Source: Vesta saturnalis
Taxonomy: Eukaryota > Arthropoda > Insecta > Coleoptera > Lampyridae
Direction of reading: 5' to 3'
DNA length: 64,000 bases
NCBI GenBank assembly: GCA_036346205.1
Contig: JARFJB010001982.1
Location: 119,501-183,500, forward strand
In this document: piece after piece, positions 47,233-59,080 of the stretch
Position numbering within the stretch: position 1 is the stretch's first letter
How the letters are laid out: each line of letters begins with the position of its first letter
Program-made: the position numbers and the translations under genes
Notes under the pieces: model-generated
The model's input: the letters and a program-made list of their open reading frames with translations, nothing else
What the model was told of the DNA's origin: nothing
The model's database searches: none

Positions 47233-49795
47233 AGTACAGGGTCTCCCGAATTCCAGTGTCCAAACTTTAACAGCGTATTCTGCGTCCAAAATGAGCCCTA
47301 ATTTCCTACACAAACATATGTCTAGAAACGCTTCGTTTCCGAAGTACAGGGTGTTAAAGTTTTAAGAAAAAAAATCATTTTTTGTCATCTTTCATATCAC
47401 TCTCGATATCTCTATAAAATTTAATACACATCTACCGACCATCCAAGAACATTTTTTGGTGTAAAAGATGTTTTTAAATGTCTACCAGTGGCACCCGTAC
47501 GGTATTTGAACTGAATATTATTGAAGGAAAAAGTGATACGCCTCTGCTTTTTCTGATAATAAAATTATTTTTGAATTCTTCATTTAATTTAGAGCAAATT
47601 TGACCCCTTGAATTTTTTCCGTACGACGAACCGTTTTCGCGTAAAAAAATAAAAATTATTTTCATGCATGGCCAAATTGGTAAAATTTCAATGAATGTTA
47701 ATTTTAGTGGCAAAACTTGTAAAACGGTAATTAGAGTTAATTCAATCATTTTACACAACTACTCTTTATTAACTAAGTTCGTAAATAATTTTACAAAACT
47801 AGAATTCACAAATTTCCTTAGCTTAGATCGTAAAAAATTTTACAGAGTACTATTAAATTATTTTGTTCATTAACGAATAAAGAATTTTAATGTGGTTCCT
47901 AAAGTTTACAATAATTGTTCAAAATGAGCTCCTCCAACTTCGTTACATTTTCGGCATCTGTGCTTAACTCCGTCGGTGGCGTTGCTCATGAATTTCGTAT
48001 TGACTCGCAAAGTTTCACAGGCTTGCTCTACCCTTAGAATTAGTTCTTGCCTTGTATCAACTAGTATCGAATAAAGCGGTTTTTCAAGCAACTCCCACAA
48101 AGAAGTCGATAGGGGTGAGATCAGGGGAACCTGGTGGCCAGGCTCTAACTCTTAATCCTCCAATCGACCGTTCTGGATAATTATTCAAATAACTCATTTC
48201 GCAGGAAATCATTAAATAATTGTCCGTATAGGCGTGGTGGTAAAATATGGGTCCCACAAAAAATTCCATTTATTACATACCAAACATTAACAGAAAATTC
48301 GTGTTAAAATGCTCTGGTCCGTACAACACGTGGATTATCGTGACTCCAGATTCGTAAATTGTGGTAATTTACTGAGCTGGTTCGTGTAAATGTAGCTTCG
48401 TCAGTCCATAAAATTTTTGTTGAAAAGTTCTCATCTTCCTGTACTTTGCATAAAAACCAATTACGAATACTAACGCGTTGATCGGTATCACCAGGTTGCA
48501 AGTTTCGAACTGGCTGCATCTGAAATAGCTTCCTGTGATCTTGCTACAAAACGCGATGAACCTTGCTTTAGAAACAAAAACGGCGTTGCCTTGTAAATAG
48601 TGAGCTGCTCTTTGTAGGCTTAATGTTCTATTGTTGTCAAACTTATTTAAAATTACGTTTCGATGTCGTTCATTTCTCCTACCCTCATTTCTCGGATTCT
48701 TTTTGAGTCCAAAATTCCTGAACATTAAATGTGTTTTAATGAAGACTTGTTTGCAAGGTAATCTTCTATTTGGAAATCTTCGTTGGTATTCCCGTACTGC
48801 CTTATTTGCATTTCTATTGCATACACCATAAACGAAAGGTTACTCAAAGTGACTGAATAACACCATTTTCAAATTTCTAGTTAGACTGATAATTATCTTT
48901 TTCGTACAAACTGTAAGTATCTGAAGTTTATTTACTATAATTTACTTCTAAAAACTCATTTGTCATATAAATATTCGGCAGTAGAGGAATGATAGTTAAT
49001 ACAGTACACACATTGTTCAGAAATTATGAACTCAACGGGAATGCAGGAAATGAATATCGGAAACCAACATATTAGATTCAAAATACAATGTTAAAAAAGT
49101 TGGAGGAGCTCATTTTGAGCAATTATTATAAACTTTAGGGACCACATTAAATTTTTTTATTCGTTAATGAACAAAATAATTTAATGAAAGTTGTGAATTT
49201 TAGTTTTTGTAAAATTATTTACGAACTTAGTTAATAAAGAGTAGGTTTGTAAAATGATGTACCATTTTAGAAATTGAATTAACTCTAATTACCGTTTTAC
49301 AAGTTTTTCTACTAAAATTAACATTAATTGAAATTTTGGCAATTTGACCATGCATGAAAATAGTTTTTATTTTTTACGCGAAAACTGTGATTCGTACGGA
49401 AAAAAAGTCAAGGGATCAAATTTGCTCTAAATTAATTGGAGATGTTAAAACTAATTTTTATTTGCAGAACAAGCAGAGGCGTGTCATTTTTTCTTCAATA
49501 ATATTCAGTTCGAATACCGTACCGACGACACTGGTAGACATTTTAAAAAATCTTTTACATCAAAAAATGGTCTTTGATGCTTGAAAGATGTGTATTAAAT
49601 TTTATAGAGATTGATGTGAAAGATATGACAAAAAATTTTTTTTTTTTTCTTGAAAGTTTAACACCCTACATTTCGAAAACGAACCATTTCTCGACATATG
49701 TTTATATAGGAAATTAGGACTTATTTAGGACGCAGAATACATTGTTAAAGTTTGGATACTGCAATTCAGGACACCGTGCATACGGGGTGGTCGGT
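47233..49795 (-). mobile_element. Mariner-like element C with about 700-bp TIRs
   Basis: Left arm 47233-47942 and right arm 49092-49795 are inverted copies over about 700 bp. Shared blocks include CATGCATGG.CAAATTG, GTTCATTAACGAATAAA, TAACTCTAATTACCGTTTTA and GGAGCTCATTTTGA, with moderate divergence. The outer ends read CAGGGTCTCCCGAATTCCAG and, inverted, CACGGTGTCCTGAATTGCAG. The TA duplication is not clean. The arms include the last codons of the transposase, so a copy of that coding end also sits in the right arm. Confidence 0.85.
47906..48866 (-). pseudogene. Mariner-like transposase relic C
   Basis: ATG at 48866 with a stop after eight codons. Then YGVCNRNANKAVREYQRRFP (helix-turn-helix region), NERHRNVILNKFDNNRTLSL and WFLCKVQEDENFSTKILWTD. 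The first catalytic motif TDEATFTR is at about 48405. After a frameshift come FFVGPIFYHHAYTDN (48260) and WPPGSPDLTPIDFF (third catalytic site, about 48130). The segment with the HDGAPAH-type second Asp is deleted. The last frame ends HRCRKCNEVGGAHFEQLL at 47906, inside the left TIR. Same lineage as relic B. Confidence 0.8.
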
Positions 49796-49814
49796 AAGGA
49801 ATAGTCTAAAGTGA

Positions 49815-50612
49815 AATATAATATTTTCGGCTTCAAAATATTACGATCTGACGCAATTTGCTTTAATAAAATATTGATTATAAAAAGACACAGGGTGTCC
49901 AAGTTCCAAATGACTTTTGAAATATTTCCAAGACGAAAATAGATATTTTTCTTATTCTTGGTATAATTAATAGAGATAACGTACATTAGATTTAGCTTAC
50001 TAATACGTTTTTATTATGTACAGTGGCGTAGAATGCAAGGGGTAGAGCAACCTTTTAATCCCTAATTTCAACGCCAATGGAGTAAATTGGATTTTTTATT
50101 CAAATACGTAACCTTGTTGTTTTCCAGATGAAAAGATATATTTTGTTTAAATCGATAACTTTAAGAATTTCTATGATATTTGCATTTTTAGGTATTCATT
50201 ACCAACTGCTTAGGCAGCTTATTATTATCCTATAGTATTTAGGAAACAACATAAAAACGTGAAAATTAGTGTTTCGGGAAGAATACACGTAACTGTTAAA
50301 GTTATCTTTTTTATCTGGAAAACATCAAGGTTTTGTATTTTAATAAAAATTTCCAATTTACTACTCTACCCCTTGCGGTTTACGCTACTGTATATAATAA
50401 ACACGTATTAATAAGCTAAAATCAATGTACTTTATATCTATTTATTATACCAAGAATGAGAAAAATACCTTTTTTCGTTTTGGAGATATTTCAAAAATCA
50501 ATATTTATTTTTGGAACTTTTGACACCCTGTGACATTTTTATTATCAATATTTTATTAAAGTAAGTTCCGTCAGATCGTACTATTTTGAGGCCGAGAATC
50601 TTACATTTATTA
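49815..50612. mobile_element. Foldback (palindromic) element, 0.8 kb
   Basis: Arms of about 330 bp (49815-50150) and 300 bp (50305-50612) are inverted copies: for example GTACGATCTGAC/GTCAGATCGTAC-like ends, CAATATTTTATTAAAG, CACAGGGTGTC/GACACCCTGTG, CCAAGAAT.AG, GTGGCGTAGAATGCAAGGGGTAGAG/CTCTACCCCTTGCGGTTTACG and CCTTG.TGTTTTCCAGAT. The central spacer does not pair and has no gene. It abuts the right TIR of element C. Confidence 0.8.
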
Positions 50613-51400
50613 CTTAATATTTGCTTTCATATTCCATATAGTATATTTAATAGATCAAAATACAATTTATAGAAAGAATATATTAAAAAATTTTTCAAAA
50701 TATGCCAAAACATTGTGCATTTAATTTTATTTTAAATTTATGATTTGAAAAGATTCTTGATTTGTATCCCTTGATTTATTCAAAAAAAAATTGTTTATGA
50801 ACAAAATATTTATTATATTTATTGAACTGCAATTCCTTTACAATAAAACTATATAATTCCAAATCTTTCCATCACAACAGGAACTATACTTATAGTAAAA
50901 GAATTTATTTTGCGATTAAATATTGTTTATCGATTTACGAGCTTAGAAAATACCCGTGTTTGGTTATTAAGTTAAATCTCTTTTAGAAAAATAATCCCCT
51001 CTCACTTTATTCACATCAAAGACAACTATACTTAAGATGAAACAAAAATTAACCATTTTGCAAACCTATAACCTGTAACAAGCACTAATAATATAAAATA
51101 TTTAATTAGAGAACAGTTAATACAAAATAGTCAATTTCTTTCATTTTAAATAAAGTTCTCTCTTGTGTGCTGGAGGGACGAGAAGAGGTGTTACCGTAAA
51201 AGGGTTGCAGCTCAATAATCAAAATACTTATCTCGAGAGCTCATAAATCGATAAACAATAATTACCTCCAAAATAGTAAAATTTTTTCATTTATGCATAG
51301 TTCTCTCTTGTGCCGTGGTACCGTAAAGGGGTTGCGAGTCAAAAATCAAAATACTCGTTTTGAGAGCTCTTAAACCAATAAACAATATTTACCTGCAACA
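50612..51400 (+). mobile_element. Terminal-repeat family copy B, left part
   Basis: Colinear with 6200-7140, including GATTTGAAAAGATTCTTGA, ATTGTTTATGAACAAAATA, TGTAACAAGCACTAATAATA and two or three of the tandem units. Interrupted by the LTR palindrome at 51406. Confidence 0.75.
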
Positions 51401-51405
51401 GAGTT

Positions 51406-51987
51406 TGTTAATACACTTTTAAATTTGTTTATATCGTTTAAACTGTTTAAGTTGAAATTATGTTATACGCGCATATGCGCTATTTTAATGTATATGGTGA
51501 AGGCAGAATATGTAAGTTCGTGAAGGGAAACGCAACCATGCGTAACATGCTCATTCACAAATACAATAATTTATTTATGGCCAATTAAGAATAAACAGTT
51601 TATTTAAATGGTTGTCTAATATTATTGAGCCTATCATACACAACAAATTGGTCCTTCGAGCCGGATCAATTTGTTGTGTATGATAGCCTCAATAATATTA
51701 GAAAACCATTTAAATAAACTATTTATTCTTAATATATTATTTAATAAATATTTTATTGTATTTGTGAATGAGAATGTTACGCATGCTTGCATTTTTCTTC
51801 ACGAACTTACATATTCTGCCTTAACCATATACATTAAAATAGCGCACATGCGCGTATAACATAATTTCAAGTGAAAACAGTTTAAACGATATAAAAAAAT
51901 GTAAAAAGATAGCGCACATGCGCGTATAACATAATTTCAACTGAAAACAGTTTAAACGATATAAAAAAATTTAAAAGTGCATTCACA
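51406..51987. mobile_element. Palindromic LTR pair joined at a tRNA-Tyr primer-binding site
   Basis: Left arm 51406-51645 begins TGTTAATACAC and ends ACACAACA, as an LTR does. Right arm 51672-51987 is the inverted LTR, ending GTGCATTCACA, with a 69-bp internal tandem duplication (about 51838-51908 and 51909-51977). Between them lies AAT, the 18-nt TGGTCCTTCGAGCCGGAT, then CA and ATT. Outer flanks GAGTT (51401-51405) and GAATT (51988-51992) look like a 5-bp target duplication with one change. No gag or pol is present. The arms have diverged (for example extra sequence near 51730 in the right arm), so the event is old. Confidence 0.8.
51649..51666 (+). other. tRNA-Tyr primer-binding site
   Basis: The 18 bases complement the 3' end of eukaryotic tRNA-Tyr including CCA (positions 76 to 59 in standard numbering). 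They lie three bases after the LTR end, as in LTR retrotransposons. Identification is from memory of the conserved tRNA-Tyr acceptor and T arms (TCCGGCTCGAAGGA). Confidence 0.8.
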
Positions 51988-52323
51988 GAATTACTTTTTC
52001 TATTTTAGTGTTGTTCTAGGGTTGTTTTGGGCTTAAAACGATGAGCTCAGAAATCGAAATTATATTATTTTAAAAGCTCATAAATAGCTCCTAATTCTGC
52101 CGCAAAGAACAATTGAATATTTTTATTTATAAGGGATGGGAGGGGGGTTGAGTCCACGTCAAATCGGCCCCCACTGAAATTTTTAAATTCGTCCCTAGTA
52201 TGACGAGTTCAAAATTTTTAATTTGCGGAATATACAAGCTCATAAATAGCTCGTGAATTTCATGTATTTGATCTTTTTTAAGTTTACAAGATGGGGGGGG
52301 GGGGGGGCAGCTCAACAAACGTC
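51988..52323 (+). mobile_element. Terminal-repeat family copy B, right part
   Basis: Colinear with 7150-7385 plus 10637-10716. Includes GGGTTGTTTTGGG.TTAAAACGAT, AATTTGCGGAATATACAAGC (the uninterrupted RTE target site), a long G-run (52291-52306) and a degraded terminus CAGCTCAACAAACG. Confidence 0.75.
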
Positions 52324-53854
52324 AAATTACGTGTTACTCTATTACAGTTGATATTTAATTCAATTATAATTGAGTATAATAATGTTGACATCTGTTTAAT
52401 TTTGTACTCCAAATTAACAAAGCATTTGTGTTGTACAACTTTTTCCTTATGTGCAACAAACTTAAATGTATTTGCTATCTTCAATGAGAATACTTGAACA
52501 AAAACATTTGAGAATTTCTGTTTTCTTTTTATACATCATATCTAACTCTTGCGCTGCGTCCACACTTAATTCTTCGTAAGGAGTAACACAATGATATATT
52601 CTTAGTGGTGTTTATTCATTTAACAGACATTTAAGATCAGAATTCTAAGCAAGAAAGTCTTAAATTCCTTGAAATATAATAAGACAGTAATTAAGAGCAA
52701 ATGTTTTGAACCGTCATTGGTAATAGGTGTAGTATAAGGAAAATTATAGATTTACAAAATGTTACTATTTGCAATGTCATTACACTCCATTCATAGAAAA
52801 ATGTTACAATTGTTACAAATTAATAGCACTTAGAATTTATTCAATTTAATTAAGTCTATTCTCATAAATTTTTTGCCAATTCAACAATATTAACTCAATC
52901 GTTCAGAATGTGCGTGACAGATAACTGAGGAATTATAAAGTAGAGCGCGTTATAAAGACCTATTTAGCAGATTCTATGCTGTAATTTAAAGCATTATATT
53001 TTTTTTAAAGGAGATTGAGGTGTTATGAGAAGGGCTCGATGACTTTGCTAAACCCGAATATTATTTCACTTCAGATTTTCTGCATTTCCAATTCTTGAGT
53101 ATCATTTAAATTGACTTTTGAATTACTTTTAAATAGAGTTATGCTATAAGGAAGTTTCAGAAAGGTTTATTTTAGAGTGATTTGCATTTTAAGCCAATTT
53201 TTTTTATTGCATTAATTTTAACAGAATAAGTTTAAAAATATAATTATTCAAACTATTGAAGCAGTGTTCATAAACAGGCATATTGATTTATTGATTGATC
53301 CACTTAAATAAAATTAATTAAGTGGTGCATTTATTTAATTTTTACAATATACAATATGGACATTATGAAAACTTAATTTAAAGTGTTCATTATGCTAAAC
53401 AAAGTTACAGTACTTTAAGGGTAAATAGATAAACTATTCTATTAATTTAAGTTTTAGGTTTTCTGATAGTGCGAATTTAGTTTTAATTTTACAAATGCAC
53501 ATTTTTAGTATGAAAATCATAACTTGATAAAGTGTCTATCGAAACAGAATGTTTAGTGCAGTCAAAATTCATTGTCGTCTTATAGTTATCATTGCCTATA
53601 CATAGGCTATTGTCTTACTTGCATGCATAGCAAACCGTCGTACTAGATAGTTTGTAAAAATAAAAAACCGGCCTGTAAAACTGTATTAAATAATGTTGCC
53701 ATATAAAATGCATAAAACTTTAATATAACCAGTAGCAGTTAAAAATCGCAAGATTAAAAACTTAACTTTTATACAGTAGATGTCTAGAACGTTGCGATAT
53801 TTTGTAAAACTTGTTTGAAATCCAATCAGTAATAAATTTTCGACTTGTGGCGTG
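52324..53854. other. AT-rich non-coding DNA
   Basis: Nothing recognisable. Confidence 0.5.
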
Positions 53855-54850
53855 CCAATTTTTGGCTATCGTTACCTTAATGCAAGTTTGTGTGTTATTA
53901 TTTGTAAATACATTTACATTATTTGGATATATTTAGGCAACTTTTTTTCTTTCAATTTTGGTGGATATGTCGAATTTTCTCATATGTATATAATTACGAA
54001 TGCCCGTGTGTATATTTTTATCCTCTATAATGAGTATTTAGCCACATCAATTTTGTTTTATGCGCAAGGCGAACCTGCGTTCATTTCCGTTCCGTCTATC
54101 TTGCAGCGTGCAGGTATTTTAAGCAGGTAGTTTGTATTAATTTATTATACCTAATAGGGAAAAGCCTCCCTTGTATTAATAAAATTTGATATCGTTTGCA
54201 CATTTTGTTGTTGTGTCACTAGATATGGAAAGAGGATTTTAATTACGCATACTGTAGTAGGCCTGCTTTAGTAGCCACAGCTGTGCTGGCTACCCTGGTT
54301 TGAACACACGTTACGTTTACCTGTACATTATTGAACTGGAAATTATCTTACGTTACCTGATGTTTTGTCTTATCGTATTAACTTTATTTGTTGAGTATTA
54401 CAAGTAAGTACGTATCCTTTTTAATGCAAATTGCGTTTTTATTAAGTGGAAAGATTAGGTGAATTGATTTACGAACATTAAAGTTAAGCTGGTCTAATAT
54501 TGTTTTAATAGTATTGTAATGAAAAGAAAACGTTTTCCAAGATAAAAACATTTGAGTGCATAACCTTACTTGAGTTATATTTGTTGACACAGATCAAACT
54601 AAACTTAATTATTAGATTGAAGTTATACAAATACAATTTCAATCATCTTTCTTTTGTTGTTGTGTCATTAAATGGAAAGAGGCTTTTGATTACGCATGCT
54701 GTTAGTAATCCTGCTTTAGTAGCCACATCTGTGCTGGTTACCCTGGTTCGAACGAACATTACTGTAGGTAGCACACTACGAAAATTCGATGAATACATTG
54801 AAAATATTCCGATTAAAATTGTTGTCGCGATAGCAAAAGATAATTATTAA
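53855..54850 (+). repeat. Interspersed repeat family D, copy 2
   Basis: Colinear with 13735-14880 without its 200-bp extra segment. The block TTTAGTAGCCACA.CTGTGCTGG occurs at about 54262 and about 54711, so the copy holds a little more than one unit of a tandem with a period near 445 bp. Confidence 0.75.
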
Positions 54851-57189
54851 AATTTATTATATAATAATTGTTATGTGAGAATGGTTTGTATTTCTTTTTG
54901 TAAGACATATTGGGTAGGATTTCAACTAAGGGGACCAGCAAACAGATGTTTTGAAGTTGCAGGTGCAGGCTAAACTGCATTTATCGAAAGGGCAAGACAA
55001 ATTGCTAAAAATGTTTATAAATGCGTTTTGAATATAAACATGTCAGTATTATACAAAAAATTACACCGGGGTCAAAGCATAAGTTGTTCATGAATTGAAA
55101 TGTGATATTTGAAATACAGGATTTCTACGGTTGATTGCACATGTTAATTAGAAATAATGTTTCTTTTTATAATTAAAGTCAAACGCGTTCACACGAAATA
55201 GTTTTATTGCTTTTGTTATTTGACATGGAAAATATGGGGGTGAGGAAGGAATAAAAACGGTTGTTGTGCTTAGAATAGGGAGTTTGATTAGAATTTTCAA
55301 AGCGTGCGTTAGTAAGATTTGACATCGATTCGGTGTTTGTTTAATTAGATCTTCTTTTCTTTGTTATTGTGTTAATCAATAAATCCGAGTATTTAAACAT
55401 TTGTGCTGGTGAAAGCTTAAAAGGATAACCTACATTGATAATGTAAGTAAAAGAAAAGATTTTCCTGGTTGTGAAATTACACAGAAAAGGTCATTCTACC
55501 TACTCATTTAAATTATTAAAACAAAACTGAACCACTGACTTGCAAAGCTGTTGTCGTCATTGAAATTATGCAGATACAGAGAAGCTCGCTCTTTTTTTGT
55601 TTTATGTGTTCTATATTGTGGATTGACAATTATAACCTGTATTTATAGTGATAAAAACACAAACGATCATAGGTATAAAATCAGAAAAGCTGATCCTAAT
55701 GATCTATATCTATACAAACGTCTCTCTTGTTGCCGTTATATGCCTATATGTCTATATTTTTGTGTTTTGTTTTATGCCTTAGAAAAATTGAGAGAAGAGA
55801 TCGTCCATTTTATTATCTTGCATTTGTAATAATACCTACTAATCATGTAGGCGAATCCGTGCTTTGCAGGGCTTTATGTCAGATGTTATACTTTGTCTCA
55901 CTGCGTATCTAATGTGTTGGCCTCGAATGGTTTTTCTGTGTAATCCATTATATCATTCATTGTTACTGTCCATGTGTATCATTTGTTGTGCTCCTATCCA
56001 CAAATTTGTATGTGTAACGTACTTGCCCTTTTTCATTTGTGTCTACTTAAATAATCTGTAACCTGTTAACTTTTCTGTTGTTATTTTTTTATGTAGGTTG
56101 AATTTGTAATATGTATTACTAGAGTGCTTAATATATTTGTGTGTTAAAAAAAACCGCCATGATTAGTTAAACAAAAGAGCTACATGGTCGGGATAACCCT
56201 CTTCCCTTTGGTTTTTTGTGATTGCTTGACGATCTTATTAAATTGTGGATACGATCACACTGTTTAGGTTTAATGCATTTATGTGTAGTTATTTAAATCG
56301 CTTTGCATTTATTTTTGGTGATATTTAAATTTTGTAAGGTACGCCCTTTTAACTTAATTTAGTGATATCCTTTGTTGTTTTTTTTTGTGTTCTGTTTATG
56401 TCCGGTTGTCCCACACCCTGTATAATGCTTTATATGTAATTATTTACCTAAAAGCAGACAGGAATTGGTTCCAAAAGGGATCCTCCCGTTTGTTATTTAT
56501 TACCTGTTTATTTTGCTTTAATTTGAATACCATTTGTGGACCTGATTTTATGTTTATTTGTGACTAAACTTCGTTTTATGCAATGTTATAGATTTTGTAC
56601 GCCTTTAATACCGATAGAGTAGTGTTGATACATATTTAATCCTTTGATTGCAATTTACTGGTGTTATCTGATCTTTGTTTTTTTTCTTTGTGTGATTATT
56701 ATTGGAATAAAGGGAGTTTTCTTGGTGATTCTTTTTCTCTCGATGTAAATAGGATGACGAGCGAATCACCAGGTAGCGCAACTCGTTCATCTCAATTACC
56801 GTTTTGTTTCATTTAATTACCTTGCCACCTTATGCAACAAATTAACCTTATCCGACCCTATCTCCTGCACATTACACAACGTAGGTTATTTGCCCCCTAC
56901 ATGATCACTGGTGTTTTTAATCAGGTTAGAATTTTGCGAGTTCTAGATCAGATTTGTAAATCAACTCTGATTATTTAATCACGGCCAGTAAGGGAGATTT
57001 AAGCTATTAATTGGAGTAAGCCTAACATTAGCCGAAGTAGCATCATTCTCAGTGACATCAATTTAAGCAATTAATAATAGCATCTTATCAGTCAAATTAA
57101 GATGCATCCTTTAGCTATTGTTTTGTCTCTTTAATTTGCATTAATGCGAACAAGGTCAAATTACACGTTTCATGATAGGGTACGTCGGG
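54851..57189. other. AT-rich non-coding DNA
   Basis: Short frames (55551-55829, 55864-56061, 56385-56567) are rich in Cys, Tyr and Leu and look like chance. No element recognised. Confidence 0.5.
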
Positions 57190-57880
57190 GTTACGACATT
57201 ACGTTTACCTGTACATTATTCAGCTGGAAATTGTCTTACGTTACCTGATGTTTTGTCTTATCGTATTAACTTTATTTGTTGAGTATAACAATTGAGTACG
57301 TATCCTTTTTAGTGCAAATTACGTTTTTATTAAAATTAGATGAACTGATTTACGAACATTAAAGTCAAGCTGGTCTAATATTGTTTTAATAGTATTGTAA
57401 TGAAAGCAAACGTTTTCCAAGATAAAAACATTTAAGTGCATAACCTTACTTCAGTTATATCTGTTGACATAAATCAAACTAAACTTAATTAGATTGAAGT
57501 TATACAAATACAATTTCAATCATCTTTCTTTTGTTGTTGTGTTATTAAATACGGAAAGAGGCTTTTTATTACGCATGCTGTTAGTACTCCCACTTTAGTA
57601 GCCACATATGTGCTGGTTACCCTGGCTCGAAGAGACATTACGTTTACCTGTACATTATAGAGCTGGAAATTATCTTACGTTACCTGATGTTTTGTCTTAT
57701 CGTATTTATTTGTTGAGTATAACAAGTAAGTACGTATCCTATTTAGTGCAAATTACGTTTTTATTAAGTGGAAAGATAAAAACATTTGAATGCATAACCT
57801 TACTTCAGTTATATTTGTTGACATAGGTCAAACTAAACTTGATTATTACATTATACAGATACAATTTCAATGCACTTTAT
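57190..57880 (+). repeat. Interspersed repeat family D, copy 3 (about 1.5 tandem units)
   Basis: ATTACGTTTACCTGTACATTAT occurs at about 57198 and 57637, a period near 440 bp, with the same order of blocks as copy 2. The second unit has an internal deletion of about 75 bp after AAGTGGAAAGA. Confidence 0.8.
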
Positions 57881-58319
57881 TTTTATGACTGATTGTTGTT
57901 CCAGTGATAAATCTATCCTTTTAGGCTCTAAAGCGACTCAAAGTAAGCTTTTTATTTACCTAAGTCCTAGGGCATTATTATAGGATAAAGTGCGAAATTT
58001 CTTACTGAATCATATATTAAAAATGGTAAAGGTATATTTCTCAAATTTCGATCCTTTTAGAATTTTTTAGGGGTCCTACAAAAGAGCGTAGGGTCCTCAA
58101 AAATAGCCGTATTCTGTTGAAATTCCCGCTGGATCCAAATATGGAATAAAAAAGCACGGTTATTTGAAATTTCAAATTTGGGCCATACAGGGCTTTTTTA
58201 GGGCCATAGGTACCAAAATTTGATATTACCATTCGATTCCTCAAAAGTGACCCTTGTTCAAATTTTCAATTTTTTTGGACTGAAAATATTTAAGCCGTTT
58301 CCAGACTGTTTGGACATCA

Positions 58320-58320
<1 letters not shown>
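57881..58320. other. Unclassified DNA
   Basis: Contains repeated short phrases (GGGTCCTACAAAAGAGC/AGGGTCCTCAAAAATAG; TTTGGGCCATACAGGGC/TTAGGGCCATAGG), which suggests a decayed repeat. No coding signal. Confidence 0.35.
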
Positions 58321-58321
<1 letters not shown>

Positions 58322-58365
<44 letters not shown>

Positions 58366-58382
58366 GAGAGAGAGAGAGAGAG
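58322..58382. repeat. (AT)n then (GA)n microsatellite at LINE edge
   Basis: (AT)n at 58322-58361 runs into (GA)n to 58382, at the left edge of the LINE fragment. Confidence 0.9.
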
Positions 58383-58383
58383 A

Positions 58384-59080
58384 TACCAGATGGACAGGCA
58401 GGATTTAGTAGGAAAGGAAGAAGTACAATAGATAATGTATACATACTGAAACACACGGCAAGTAAGGAACTAGAAAAGAACAGGGGAGAAAATGGCAGCT
58501 GCATTTGATAGAATAAACATGCAAAAGTTATGGAAATACTTGGGGAAAAAGAAGATAAACGAAAGACTAATAGAAATATACGAAGAAACGAGGAATAAGG
58601 TGAGGGTGAATGGGGAATTAAGTGAAAGGTTTGTAACAAGGAAGGGACTAAGGCAAGAACGCCCACTGAGCCCAAGCATGTTCGTGGTATACACAGGAGA
58701 CCTAGAGGAGACATTAAGGGGGCAACAAGAAGGAGGCGTGATGGTAGGGGGGGGCAGGAATGTGTGGTCGCTGGCATTCGCTGATGACAGTGCTAATTGC
58801 GAAGGAAGAAAAAGAATGAAGGGGATGCTAAAAGCGATGGACAGATGTTTGAAAACAAAAGTTTTGAAAGTAAAAAACTAAGGTAATGGTATTGAGAAAA
58901 GGGGGAGGAAAAAGGAAATAGCAGGTGAGGAAATGGAGGGAACATGAGATACAGCAAGTAAAGGAATTCACCTACTTGGGATACACGATGAGAGAAGACA
59001 ATAAAGACCGGAAGCACATAAAAGTACAAGTGACAAAAGGCAACTGTGAAGCGTAGGAGAAAGACTTCGGAATGGACTTT
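58384..59080 (+). pseudogene. LINE reverse transcriptase fragment
   Basis: Plus-strand RT core: PDGQAGFRKGRSTIDNVYIL (about 58388), then after a frameshift AAFDRINMQKLWKYLGKK (box A; the usual FIDFK before it is lost), LIEIYEETRNKVRVNGELSE, KGLRQERPLSPSMF (box B; QG now QE), VWSLAFADDSAN (catalytic ADD retained) and a decayed thumb with VKEFTYLGYTMRED (about 58960). It resembles the RT of a LINE lineage common in ants and bees, but the clade is not determined. There is no endonuclease, so it is 5' truncated or a recombination fragment. Confidence 0.8.

Noticed and set aside
51649..51666. Possible tRNA-Tyr gene
   Set aside because: Only the 18-nt complement of the tRNA 3' end with CCA is present. 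There is no cloverleaf, so it is a primer-binding site.
55551..56567. Several plus-strand frames of 60-92 codons
   Set aside because: No motif, partner, or conserved pattern. Composition fits chance translation of T-rich DNA.
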